Part shown: piece by piece, positions 44,937-53,150 of the stretch
Position numbering within the stretch: the first letter of the stretch is position 1
Layout of the letters: every line of letters begins with the position of its first letter
NCBI GenBank assembly: GCA_017502525.1
Contig: JAFVUV010000003.1
Coordinates: 62,001-126,000, forward strand
Source: Clostridia bacterium
GTDB lineage: Bacteria > Bacillota > Clostridia > Christensenellales > Borkfalkiaceae
Length of the DNA: 64,000 nt
Reading direction: 5' to 3'
Program-made: the position numbers and the translations under genes
Notes under the pieces: model-generated
Told to the model about the DNA's origin: nothing
What the model saw: only the letters and a program-made list of their open reading frames with translations
Database searches by the model: none

Positions 44937-45861
44937 AACTATAACTAGATATTATTTCTTGTGCTTGCCTTATTATTTCGGATTTTAGTTCTTTGGGAGA
45001 GATAACTTCTATGCCACTGCCGAAACTGATTATTTTACTGACTAATCCTTTGTCAAAAGGTAAATTTACCGTTGCATAGTGTTTGCCGTTTTGAGTAGTA
45101 ATTTTTTCAATGCCTAGCCACTCTTCAACGTCGGATAGGCAATCTTTATTGATTTTTAACGTAACTTCTTTTGCTTCTACGCTGTTGTACCAAAAGTTGA
45201 ACGGTAAATCTTTATCAGGGAGTGTGCGCCTAACAAATTTTTCTTTTAGCATTGTTGCATGCTCAATTCTACCTGTTTTGAAGAAACGAAATTCGTTTCT
45301 TAAATGACAAAAGGCGTAAACGTACCAAATACCTTGCTTAAACACGATAACGTGTGGCTCTATTATTCTTTCTGTTATATCACCGTTACGGTCGTGATAT
45401 TTAATAAAAAGTTTTTTATTGTTTTCTATACCATTTTGTAAAACTACTAATTTACTTTTATAACCAACCGTATCACCCCAAGGGCCTGCGTCTATAATAA
45501 GATTTCCGCTTTTTATGTCAAAGCCACTATATTTGTTTCTTATGCTAGATTTAAGTTTGTTTATAGCATTACTTAAAAGAGTATTAGGCACGCTACTAGT
45601 TATGGCATAAAGCGAATTGATTATTTGCTCGTATTCGCTTTTTGTAAAGAATGTAGAAGAAAATTTAAACGTATCTATTATAGCAAATCCACCTTGATTT
45701 CCACGAATAGTATTAATGGGAATACCAGCAGATTCAAGCCCGTTGATATATCTATGAATACTACGGACGCTAACTTCGTATTTCTCTGCAAGATAAGAAG
45801 CTTTGACACATTTTTTCGACATAAGTTCAAATAATATTCCAAGCATAATTTCAAATTTCAT
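44935..45861 (-). CDS. WYL-domain transcriptional regulator with HTH (YafY type)
   Basis: 308 residues: winged helix-turn-helix at 1-60 (ASYLAEKYEVSVRSIHRYINGL), then a WYL domain with the ligand-binding stretch GIWYVYAFCHLRNEFRFFKTGRI and a C-terminal WCX-like extension. WYL proteins bind nucleotides or nucleic-acid ligands and regulate divergently placed genes. Here it is divergent from a small ORF, and a TGACA palindrome lies between the two. AGGAG ribosome site, strong SigA promoter. What it controls is unknown. Confidence 0.9.
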   Translation of the reverse strand: MKFEIMLGILFELMSKKCVKASYLAEKYEVSVRSIHRYINGLESAGIPINTIRGNQGGFAIIDTFKFSSTFFTKSEYEQIINSLYAITSSVPNTLLSNAINKLKSSIRNKYSGFDIKSGNLIIDAGPWGDTVGYKSKLVVLQNGIENNKKLFIKYHDRNGDITERIIEPHVIVFKQGIWYVYAFCHLRNEFRFFKTGRIEHATMLKEKFVRRTLPDKDLPFNFWYNSVEAKEVTLKINKDCLSDVEEWLGIEKITTQNGKHYATVNLPFDKGLVSKIISFGSGIEVISPKELKSEIIRQAQEIISSYS

Positions 45862-45884
45862 AATGATTTTCTCCTATTACACAT

Positions 45885-45913
45885 ATTTTAATATATAGAT
45901 AAATTAATGTCAA
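45885..45913 (-). promoter_or_regulatory. SigA promoter of the WYL regulator
   Basis: Minus strand TTGACA (45913-45908), 17 bp, TAAAAT (45890-45885). Confidence 0.8.
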
Positions 45914-45938
45914 CAAAAATAAAAAATTATTTTTAATA

Positions 45939-45954
45939 TGACAGACGTGTGTCA
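45939..45954. promoter_or_regulatory. TGACA-N6-TGTCA palindrome, probable regulator site
   Basis: TGACA (45939-45943) and TGTCA (45950-45954) form an inverted repeat between the two divergent genes, 25 bp outside the -35 box of the WYL gene. The small ORF side has a -10-like TATTAT (45966) but no -35 box, so it may need an activator bound here. Confidence 0.5.
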
Positions 45955-45994
45955 ATAAATGTTGTTATTATATGAGTAATAGGAGGTAAAACAA

Positions 45995-46192
45995 ATGATT
46001 GATTATATTTTTAATTTGTTTTTTTCTAAAACCAAAAATGCTCAACCACTTACTATAATAAAAAATAGGGAACTTTCAAACAAGTTTAGGCAAATTTCAA
46101 TAAAAAAACAAGTGGAAGTTTCCACTTGTTTATCTGAATATTTTAAGGATAGAAACGGTTTAAATACAAAAGAACGATTAAATGCGTATTAA
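45995..46192 (+). CDS. Small protein of unknown function, divergent from WYL regulator
   Basis: 65 residues: a hydrophobic start (MIDYIFNLFFSK) and a basic, helical rest. I do not recognise it. A full AGGAGG ribosome site seven bases before the ATG argues that it is translated. Against this, the 3' half contains the hairpin that terminates murG on the other strand, and its stop overlaps the murG stop by four bases. The 5' leader resembles that of the WYL gene (both contain GTAATAGGAG), as if the intergenic region arose by inverted duplication. Confidence 0.5.
   Translation: MIDYIFNLFFSKTKNAQPLTIIKNRELSNKFRQISIKKQVEVSTCLSEYFKDRNGLNTKERLNAY
46101..46130 (-). terminator. Terminator of murG, inside the small ORF
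   Basis: AACAAGTGGAA and TTCCACTTGTT, perfect 11-bp arms with a two-base centre; on the minus strand it is followed by seven T. Confidence 0.8.
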
Positions 46193-47241
46193 TTTGCAAA
46201 GTCTGCAATAATTCTAGAAATTTGCCTGCTTGCATCTTTTATTGGGAATTTTTCAAAATTTTTCATTAGATTTAATCGGTTTGCGTAAATAGAGTTTATT
46301 GCAAAAGTCAAGGATTCAGAACTTAACGCTTCTTGTGGAAGAACGCTAACTAACCCCAATTTTTGGAAATAATTTGCGTTAAGTAATTGGTCTCCGCGTG
46401 AGGCACTTTTAGGTAACGGAATTAAAACGGTTGGTATTTTTAAGCTCATTAATTCAAATAAGGTGTTTGAGCCTGCACGGGAAACACAAACGGAAGATAC
46501 GGCAAATGCGTTTTCAATTTTATTCATATACTCCGCTTGAAAATATCCTTTTGGAGTTTTTTGTTCAGTTAAATTGTTTTTTCCGCATATATGAATTACG
46601 TCATATTTAGGCAAAAGTTGTTCAAGGGCGTTTCTAACGGCTGTATTAATTGTTTTTGCGCCTTGACTACCGCCTGTGATTAACAGTATAGGCTTGTTAC
46701 CACTAAATCCAAATAAAGACAATGCTTCTTTTTTAGAAACGTTGAAAAGGCTTTTTCTTAACGGAGAACCAACGTATTCGCCGTTTTTAATGCTTTTAGC
46801 AGTATCTGGAAAACTTGTTAAAACTTTCTTTGATAATTTAGTGGAAATTTTATTTGCAAGTCCTATAGTATAATCGCTTTCATGTGATATGATGGGGATT
46901 TTACGTTTTGCCGCAGCGATAACTGTTGGTACGGAAACGTACCCGCCTTTAGAAAATACTACGTCAGGCTTAATTTTATCTAAAATTTTACCTGCTTGAA
47001 CTATACCAGAAAAAACTTTTAATGGGATACTAAAATTTTTAAGTTTTTTTACACGGTCAAGTTTTGCGCAATTTATTGAAAAATATTCTAAATCCGTATT
47101 TTCAATAATTTGTTTTTCAATACCGTATTTACTACCGATATAATATATTTTGTCAAAATCATTTTTTAAATAGGGTAGAAGTGCAAGGTTGGGCGTGCAA
47201 TGACCAGCTGTTCCACCACCCGTTAAAATCAAAGTAGCCAT
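46189..47241 (-). CDS. murG: UDP-GlcNAc:lipid I GlcNAc transferase MurG
   Basis: GT28 enzyme that turns lipid I into lipid II at the inner membrane face. LTGGGTAGHCTPNLAL at the start, SKGGYVSVP, HESDYTIGLANK and the C-terminal donor site GGSQGAKTIN...SRAGSNTLFELM. 350 residues. Asp instead of Asn or Gln in HESD is a family variant. It stands alone, outside a mur/fts cluster. No ribosome site precedes the ATG, and TATAAA ends only six bases upstream (47253-47248), so the message may be leaderless. Confidence 0.94.
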   Translation of the reverse strand: MATLILTGGGTAGHCTPNLALLPYLKNDFDKIYYIGSKYGIEKQIIENTDLEYFSINCAKLDRVKKLKNFSIPLKVFSGIVQAGKILDKIKPDVVFSKGGYVSVPTVIAAAKRKIPIISHESDYTIGLANKISTKLSKKVLTSFPDTAKSIKNGEYVGSPLRKSLFNVSKKEALSLFGFSGNKPILLITGGSQGAKTINTAVRNALEQLLPKYDVIHICGKNNLTEQKTPKGYFQAEYMNKIENAFAVSSVCVSRAGSNTLFELMSLKIPTVLIPLPKSASRGDQLLNANYFQKLGLVSVLPQEALSSESLTFAINSIYANRLNLMKNFEKFPIKDASRQISRIIADFAN

Positions 47242-47285
47242 ATATTATTTATATGCGTAATATTTTTTAAGGTATACTTTATAGT

Positions 47286-47330
47286 AAAAAAATACTAGGT
47301 TTAGAATTATCTACACCTAGTATTTTTATT
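47286..47330. terminator. Terminator behind the large lipoprotein gene
   Basis: AATACTAGGT (47291-47300) and ACCTAGTATT (47315-47324) with T-runs on both strands; on the minus strand it ends the lipoprotein transcript. Confidence 0.85.
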
Positions 47331-47355
47331 TTAGACTATTTTTAATTTTGAACTA

Positions 47356-50300
47356 CTAATTGTTTTTCTCGTCATCGTTACCAAAAACTTCAACGTCGCC
47401 GTAAACGTAATCATCAAGTGTTTGTTCGGTTTCCGTATTAGTTTGTTCTACTTCACTATCAGTTGTTTCAAGTTCTTCTTCAAGTTCAACTTCTTTGATA
47501 GCATCAGTTTTTTCTAACTTATCTTCAACTTTTATTTCTTGTGTTTTAACGTTTTTGCTACGAACACGGCTCGTTACTTTATAGTGTGACTTAGCATCAT
47601 TTCTATTTGCTTTGTGTCTTCTTCTAATGTTTTTAATAAATAACATTGCGATTGCGACAACTAGAGCAACTATTAGAAGGACAGAGGAGAAAGATAGCCA
47701 GAAGGTTGACGGGTCGGTTTCGGCTGTGCAACCACCAGAAGTAGTTTCATCATCATTAGTATCATTAGCAAATGGGTCGATTTCAACGGGGTCTATCGTG
47801 TTATAAACCACATAAATCATCGTTGCGTTTTCTGCCCAAATGTAATTATCTTCATATTTAACGTGTTTACTAGTATCTTTTTGAGTTTTGTTATAACTCT
47901 TTTCAAGTTCAGTTAACGGACGTTTATAAATGATTTGACTTGTAATTTCTTCATCGTTGTTTTTGTATTCGTTATAAAGAGGATTGCCAGATTCAACAAA
48001 AGCATAATTTGCTTTAGAGGGTTCAACAAATGCACCCGAAGTTGAAACGCTTATATCTTTAATGAAAACGTAACCGGTTGAATTTTTTGATGCGTTCTCA
48101 GGTGTTGCATCACGGCTACCGTTCCAAATTTCAACGCGGAAGTTTCTTCCTGTTAGGCCTGTTGCAACAAAGAAATCAACTGTAACCCAACCATTATCAT
48201 CCATCATATCAGAAGTAACGGTCAATTGAAGATTTTTAACTTCATCAGAGGTGGGGTTCTTAAATTCTATAACGTTTTTAACAGTATCAGAAACGTCAAC
48301 TAAATAAACGTTTGCAAAAGCATTATCAACAACGCGTAAGGTAACTGAAACTTTAGCGTAGGAGCTTGCATTAATTGTTTTTGCTTGTCCTATAAATCCA
48401 TAACTATCAGCAACGTTATTGTATATCATTATGGGTTGATAGTTATCTTCAGATGCGTTAAAGTCGAGTGCGGTTTTAATTCCACTTGAATAATTATTTA
48501 AATGTTTTGTGCTAATTAAACCAGCCAAGTTTCCATTAGCATCACCGTTTCCAATCCTAGTATTGATTGATTTAGAAGTTGATTCGGTTTCTTCATTAAT
48601 ATAGAAGTGATTTGCTGTTATGCCTTGATAACCATAAACGGTAGTGGGGCCAGTCAAAATTTTTCCGATATCACTTGGGTTGGTGGTTAAGTTGTAACTT
48701 TCACTATTAGAACTATCAGTGTAGTCGTTATCTAAGCCAGCATAAAGGGCAACGCTACCGTTTGAAGAGTTAGAGAATAACTTGAACATTTCGTAATTAT
48801 TTTTGTTGCTTTCGTCGTCAAGTAATTCATTGTCGCCTTTTACAATTGAGATGTCAGAAATGGTAACGCTACCACTAGCAAAATCATTTTTATACTTGGC
48901 TGTTGATGAATCGGTAGGGCCAACTACTAATTGAATTGAAAAACTTCTAGTAGCGTTTTGATATTTTACGCTATCGAAATTGTTTTTAATGGTTAAACTA
49001 ACTTTTTGTAATTCATCGCTAACTTCAGAAATGGTTGCAATACCACTACGCAATTCGATATGTGAATTATATTTGTCTAATACGTTAACGGTGATATTGG
49101 TAGAACCAAACTTGTTTAGTTTATTTTTGATAAAGAATTCTACGTAAGCGTATTTTTCAGTTTCAACAGTGAAATCACCGCTATCAATGTTTAAGGTGTA
49201 AGTAGCGTTTGTTAAAGTGATTTTTTTATCGGTTGCATTAAACACGTTGGTGTTTGCACCTTGTGCATTACCAACGAATTCTGCTTTTACAGAGCCGTCA
49301 TAGTTAACGGTAGCGGTGGTTTTATTGAAGTCATAAGCCGAAGCATCTAAAGAGAGGTTAAGAACTAAGTTGTTATCACCAAGGTCGTTAGCATCTTTAA
49401 CTCTTTTGGTTGTGCTTGTGTAATCTAATAATAAAGTTTCAACGTTTGAGCCTTTAGCCGTGTTGTAATCAGAAGTTTTATCAGCGGTATATTTTATTAC
49501 CTCAATATCATCAAAGTAGGCAGTGCCTTGTGTTTCATAGTTAAGACTGTAACCTAATCCGAGAGAAAGCTTAAATGAAGTTTTGAATTCACTATCACCT
49601 TCAACGAATAGGGTATATTGCTTCCAAGCACCATTAGTATTAATATTTATAAGCGCAACGTCTGCTTGGGAATTGCCGTTAAATGAACTTGCTAGTCTTA
49701 TGCTTGCGCCGTTATTAGAAACGTTCTTTTCGGTATACACCCAAACCTTGATTTGAGCATTTTCGCCTTTTTCTAAAGTTACTTCAGTTGAAGACGCTAT
49801 TTTTTGTGAAAGACCAACAGAAGCGCTGTTAACAGTTGCATAGTTATTCATCATGTAAATGATGCGGTCTTTTGAAGTGTAAGCATTGCTTGAAGCAGGA
49901 CCGGGATTGGGGAGCTTGGGCTCAATATAGTTTTCAATTATATACTTTTTAACGTCTTCAGCTTCGTGGGGTTGATTGTCGTCTTTGAGTTGATTTTTTA
50001 TATCTGTTTTATTTACGCCTAAGTATTTCAAAAAATCCGAATCGCTATATAACTCGGATAAAACTTCTTGCCAACCATCTTCAGTAACTTTAATTATGCC
50101 TGAGTTTACTGAAGAAGAGTTGTTTGAATAAGTGTCTTTGCTTTTAGACCAACCGGTAACCGAAGTTTTAATGTAAGAAGATGTGGCAACGTCCATAGTC
50201 CCGTAAGAGAAAGTGGGGTTGCTGATTAATCCGTCGTCCTTTTCGGTATATGAATATTTGGGAGGGGTGGTGGTTGATGATTTATTACAAGCAACACCGA

Positions 50301-50385
50301 ATAACGATAAGCATAAAATACCTACCATTAACAATATTAAAATTAATTTAGAGTTGTTTGATTTGAAGCAATTGTTTCTCGACAT
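47356..50385 (-). CDS. 1009-residue surface lipoprotein with C-terminal membrane anchor
   Basis: N-terminal signal peptide with lipobox ending at C33 (LFGVACNKS), then about 860 extracellular residues rich in Asn, Ser, Thr and Asp. Repeated beta-sandwich-like parts (for instance NPTFSYGTMDVATSS, QKIASSTEVTLEKGENAQIKVWV, YFDDIEVI, later SGSVTISDISIV and VFIKDISV) resemble carbohydrate-binding modules of the CBM4/9 type. A membrane helix at about 894-917 and a 91-residue acidic-basic tail (cytosolic if the helix is simple) end the protein. No catalytic motif is seen. It probably binds glycans or host material at the cell surface; not assignable further. Confidence 0.8.
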   Translation of the reverse strand: MSRNNCFKSNNSKLILILLMVGILCLSLFGVACNKSSTTTPPKYSYTEKDDGLISNPTFSYGTMDVATSSYIKTSVTGWSKSKDTYSNNSSSVNSGIIKVTEDGWQEVLSELYSDSDFLKYLGVNKTDIKNQLKDDNQPHEAEDVKKYIIENYIEPKLPNPGPASSNAYTSKDRIIYMMNNYATVNSASVGLSQKIASSTEVTLEKGENAQIKVWVYTEKNVSNNGASIRLASSFNGNSQADVALININTNGAWKQYTLFVEGDSEFKTSFKLSLGLGYSLNYETQGTAYFDDIEVIKYTADKTSDYNTAKGSNVETLLLDYTSTTKRVKDANDLGDNNLVLNLSLDASAYDFNKTTATVNYDGSVKAEFVGNAQGANTNVFNATDKKITLTNATYTLNIDSGDFTVETEKYAYVEFFIKNKLNKFGSTNITVNVLDKYNSHIELRSGIATISEVSDELQKVSLTIKNNFDSVKYQNATRSFSIQLVVGPTDSSTAKYKNDFASGSVTISDISIVKGDNELLDDESNKNNYEMFKLFSNSSNGSVALYAGLDNDYTDSSNSESYNLTTNPSDIGKILTGPTTVYGYQGITANHFYINEETESTSKSINTRIGNGDANGNLAGLISTKHLNNYSSGIKTALDFNASEDNYQPIMIYNNVADSYGFIGQAKTINASSYAKVSVTLRVVDNAFANVYLVDVSDTVKNVIEFKNPTSDEVKNLQLTVTSDMMDDNGWVTVDFFVATGLTGRNFRVEIWNGSRDATPENASKNSTGYVFIKDISVSTSGAFVEPSKANYAFVESGNPLYNEYKNNDEEITSQIIYKRPLTELEKSYNKTQKDTSKHVKYEDNYIWAENATMIYVVYNTIDPVEIDPFANDTNDDETTSGGCTAETDPSTFWLSFSSVLLIVALVVAIAMLFIKNIRRRHKANRNDAKSHYKVTSRVRSKNVKTQEIKVEDKLEKTDAIKEVELEEELETTDSEVEQTNTETEQTLDDYVYGDVEVFGNDDEKNN

Positions 50386-50435
50386 GTTACACCTTTATCT
50401 TAATAAATTAAATATGCTATTCTACATATAAAACA

Positions 50436-50464
50436 ATTATAAAGTATTTTAAAATAAAAATCAA
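50436..50464 (-). promoter_or_regulatory. SigA promoter of the lipoprotein gene
   Basis: Minus strand TTGATT (50464-50459), 17 bp, TATAAT (50441-50436); leader about 45 nt with AAAGGTG before the ATG. Confidence 0.8.
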
Positions 50465-50537
50465 CTATACGAAACAAGTTTATTGTTTATTTTGTAATTT
50501 TTTTGTTAAAAGCTTATAGTTTGCGCATATTACTTGT

Positions 50538-50936
50538 ATGGATAAGAAAGTTAAAAATAAAAGCGAGCTAATGACTAATAAAAAATTTAGATTATATTCC
50601 GTGCTTGCGGGATGTTTTGCAGGAATTATAAATGGATTGTTTGGGGGCGGTGGCGGAATGATTGTAGTTCCTATGCTTACTAATTTATTAAGAAGAGAAG
50701 AAAACCGTGCCCACGCCACCGCTATTTTAATAATTTTACCTTTGTCCATAGTGAGTGGGTTGTTTTATGCTTCTTTTGGGAATTTGGATTTGTCAGTAGG
50801 TGTGCCCGTTACTATTGGTGTTACAGTCGGTGGGGCGTTGGGAGCCCTTTTACTTTCCAAATTAACGTCAAAATGGATTGGCGTAATATTTTCGGTAGTT
50901 ATGGCGGCAGCGGGCATAAAATTGCTGTTGTTCTAA
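50538..50936 (+). CDS. TSUP (TauE/SafE) transporter, first half protein
   Basis: 132 residues with four helices, matching one repeat of the TSUP anion exporter family (family members usually 240-260 residues with two repeats). GLFGGGGGMIVVPMLTNLL is the signature of a repeat. The cytosolic N-terminal 17 residues are lysine-rich. It must pair with itself or, more likely, with the next gene product. Substrate (sulfite, organosulfonate or other anion) unknown. Confidence 0.88.
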   Translation: MDKKVKNKSELMTNKKFRLYSVLAGCFAGIINGLFGGGGGMIVVPMLTNLLRREENRAHATAILIILPLSIVSGLFYASFGNLDLSVGVPVTIGVTVGGALGALLLSKLTSKWIGVIFSVVMAAAGIKLLLF

Positions 50937-50950
50937 TAGGTGGTTAAAAT

Positions 50951-51319
50951 ATGGAATGTATTTGGTATGTTGTTGCTGGTGTTTTAGGCGGTGTTCTTGG
51001 TGGTATGGGGATGGGTGGAGGAACTATACTTATCCCGCTATTGAGTATATTTTACGCTGTGAGTCAGCATACTGCTCAAGCGGTTAATTTAATAAGCTTT
51101 TTACCAATGGCGGTAGTTGCGCTTATTATTCATTTGAAAAATAAGCTAATAGATTTTAAAGGAATTTTATGGGTAATTATTCCAGGCGTTTTGTTTTGTG
51201 TGCTTGGTTGCTACTTGGCTAGGGCGATTTCGGGTAACGTTTTAAGAAGATGTTTTGGTGGTTTTTTGGCGTTACTTTCAATATTTCAATTTGTTACGCA
51301 AATTATATCTAAAAAATAA
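50951..51319 (+). CDS. TSUP (TauE/SafE) transporter, second half protein
   Basis: 122 residues, four helices, with GGMGMGGGTILIPLLSIFY as repeat signature and HTAQAVNLISFLP. It lies 14 bp behind the first half protein and has its own ATG with GGTGG upstream, so the transporter is naturally two genes and not a frameshift: the first protein ends with a normal charged-free helix and a stop before a new ribosome site. Confidence 0.88.
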   Translation: MECIWYVVAGVLGGVLGGMGMGGGTILIPLLSIFYAVSQHTAQAVNLISFLPMAVVALIIHLKNKLIDFKGILWVIIPGVLFCVLGCYLARAISGNVLRRCFGGFLALLSIFQFVTQIISKK

Positions 51320-51506
51320 AAATATTTGTGCACATTGTATAGTTGTTAAAAATTCACACGTGCAACGTAATTTTTGATTATTAATTAATAATTAAGGTTT
51401 TTTGTAAAAAATATTAAGACTTGTATGAAAAATTTTATTAAAAATATTCAAATAATGTTACAAAAGAACATGCTCAAAAAAAACTGCACAAATTTTAAAA
51501 AAACTA

Positions 51507-51535
51507 TGTACAAACTTGATGGCTTATGTTATAAT
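51507..51535 (+). promoter_or_regulatory. Possible promoter of ppx
   Basis: TATAAT (51530-51535) with a weak TGTACA 17 bp upstream (51507-51512). The remaining gap after the TSUP genes is AT-rich with nothing else visible. Confidence 0.45.
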
Positions 51536-51559
51536 ATGTAAAAAATTATATATTATGGC

Positions 51560-53086
51560 ATGGTGAATACATTGGAAAGAATCGCAATAATTGACTTAGG
51601 CTCGAATACGGCAAGATTGTTATTAGTGGACGTTAAAGATAATGGACATTTTCAAATAGTCGACCAACTTAAAGAAGCACCCAGACTTGGGGAAGGTATG
51701 GAGCGTGATGGTTTTTTGAAGCCGGCAAGAATTCAAGAAACTATTAGAACTCTAAAAATGTTTAGAAAACTTTGTGACGTTAACGGCATTGAAAGGATAA
51801 TTGCCGTTGCTACGGCCGCTGTTCGTCGTGCAAAAAATCAACGCAGTTTTCTTGATGAAGTTTCTGCAACTTGCGGTATTAAACTTCGCGTTTTGAGTGC
51901 TGAAGAAGAAGCTGTTTACGTTTATAGAGGTGTTATTAACACTATGGATATTCCCAAGGGGTTAATCCTAGAAATTGGTGGTGGTAGCACGAAAATAGTT
52001 TACTATAACAGACGTAATTTACTTAACTATGAGACGTTGCCGTTTGGTGCTATTACTTTAACTGAGCTTTTTGCTGGCGACGGTCTTTCATCTAATGAAC
52101 AAGCGGAAAAAATTGAAGAATTTTTCACTGAGCAATTAAAGAGAATTGAGTGGCTTAAAGATATTGACCCTGAAACTCAAATGATTGGTGTTGGTGGTTC
52201 GTTTAGAAATCTTTGTCGTATGACTAAGATTATGAAAAAATATCCGCTTAAAGCAATCCATAATTATGTTGTTACTAATGATGACTTTAATCACGTTTAT
52301 GATTTGTTAAAAAGTCTTGATTTGGATAGAAAGAAGAAGATTAAGGGGCTTTCAAGCGGTAGAGCAGATATTCTTCCGAGTGCGCTTGCTGCAATTTCAG
52401 CCTTCAAAAAGTACTTGAATCTTGAAAAAACTGTAATTAGTGGCAGTGGGTTAAGAACGGGAATGATTTATAATTACGCCGTTCCTTCAACGTTAGACAA
52501 GCCTATTTCGGACGTTTTAACTTATAGTTTAAATAATTTGATTGATTTTTATGGTTGTAACGTTAAACATACCGAACAAGTTGTAAACTTGTCCGTTCAA
52601 TTATTTAAACAGTTGCGCGTATTACACAAATTTCCAAGGCAGTACTTAAAAATCCTAAAAGTTGCTGCGTATTTGTATGATGCTGGCAAACGCGTAGGAT
52701 TTTATAATTTTGAAAAACATAGTGGTTATATCATCTTAAACTCAAATATTTACGGAATCAGTCATAGGGATTTGGTAATGGCTTCGTTTGTTGCGTCTAA
52801 CACAGCGATTGAAGATATTAATCCGTTCGATTGGGCGAGATATCGTGATTTAGTTTGTGACGAAGACGTGGATGCTGTTAGAAAGATGGGTATAATGCTT
52901 AGAATTGCAAGTTGTTTGGATAGGAGTTTATCTTCAGTCGTTAAGGGTATTAACTGTGATATCTTGGGTGATTCAGTAATTATGAAGACTGAGGTTGACG
53001 GTGATGCTTCTCTTGAAATTAATTCGGCTTTAGAAATTGGGGCAGATTTTAGAAAAATATTCAAGAAAAACTTAGAAATTCTTTAA
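51560..53086 (+). CDS. ppx: Exopolyphosphatase / guanosine pentaphosphatase family
   Basis: Ppx/GppA phosphatase, 508 residues. IAIIDLGSNTARLL, the GLILEIGGGSTKIVYY phosphate motif and a C-terminal HD-like helical domain (after residue 320) are visible. It breaks down polyphosphate or pppGpp. The start is open: the ATG at 51560 has no ribosome site, whereas a TTG at 51572 has GGTGA just upstream and gives the family-like start MERIAIIDLG. Confidence 0.92.
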   Translation: MVNTLERIAIIDLGSNTARLLLVDVKDNGHFQIVDQLKEAPRLGEGMERDGFLKPARIQETIRTLKMFRKLCDVNGIERIIAVATAAVRRAKNQRSFLDEVSATCGIKLRVLSAEEEAVYVYRGVINTMDIPKGLILEIGGGSTKIVYYNRRNLLNYETLPFGAITLTELFAGDGLSSNEQAEKIEEFFTEQLKRIEWLKDIDPETQMIGVGGSFRNLCRMTKIMKKYPLKAIHNYVVTNDDFNHVYDLLKSLDLDRKKKIKGLSSGRADILPSALAAISAFKKYLNLEKTVISGSGLRTGMIYNYAVPSTLDKPISDVLTYSLNNLIDFYGCNVKHTEQVVNLSVQLFKQLRVLHKFPRQYLKILKVAAYLYDAGKRVGFYNFEKHSGYIILNSNIYGISHRDLVMASFVASNTAIEDINPFDWARYRDLVCDEDVDAVRKMGIMLRIASCLDRSLSSVVKGINCDILGDSVIMKTEVDGDASLEINSALEIGADFRKIFKKNLEIL

Positions 53087-53087
53087 T

Positions 53088-53127
53088 AAATCAAAACGAC
53101 GCTTTTGTTGGCGTCGATTTTGATTTT
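53088..53127 (+). terminator. Terminator of ppx
   Basis: AAATCAAAACGACGC and GCGTCGATTTTGATTT, long arms around TTTTGTTG; starts just behind the stop. Confidence 0.85.
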
Positions 53128-53150
53128 ACAATAATATTAGGGGTGTAGTT

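Noticed and set aside
44935..46192. Toxin-antitoxin or phage-defence module
   Set aside because: The small protein matches no toxin or antitoxin I know and no nuclease, methylase or ATPase is adjacent; only a generic regulator pair can be claimed.
50936..50951. Frameshift that split one TSUP gene in two
   Set aside because: Each half has its own start, ribosome site and clean stop, and the junction shows no simple one- or two-base repair into one frame that I can see.
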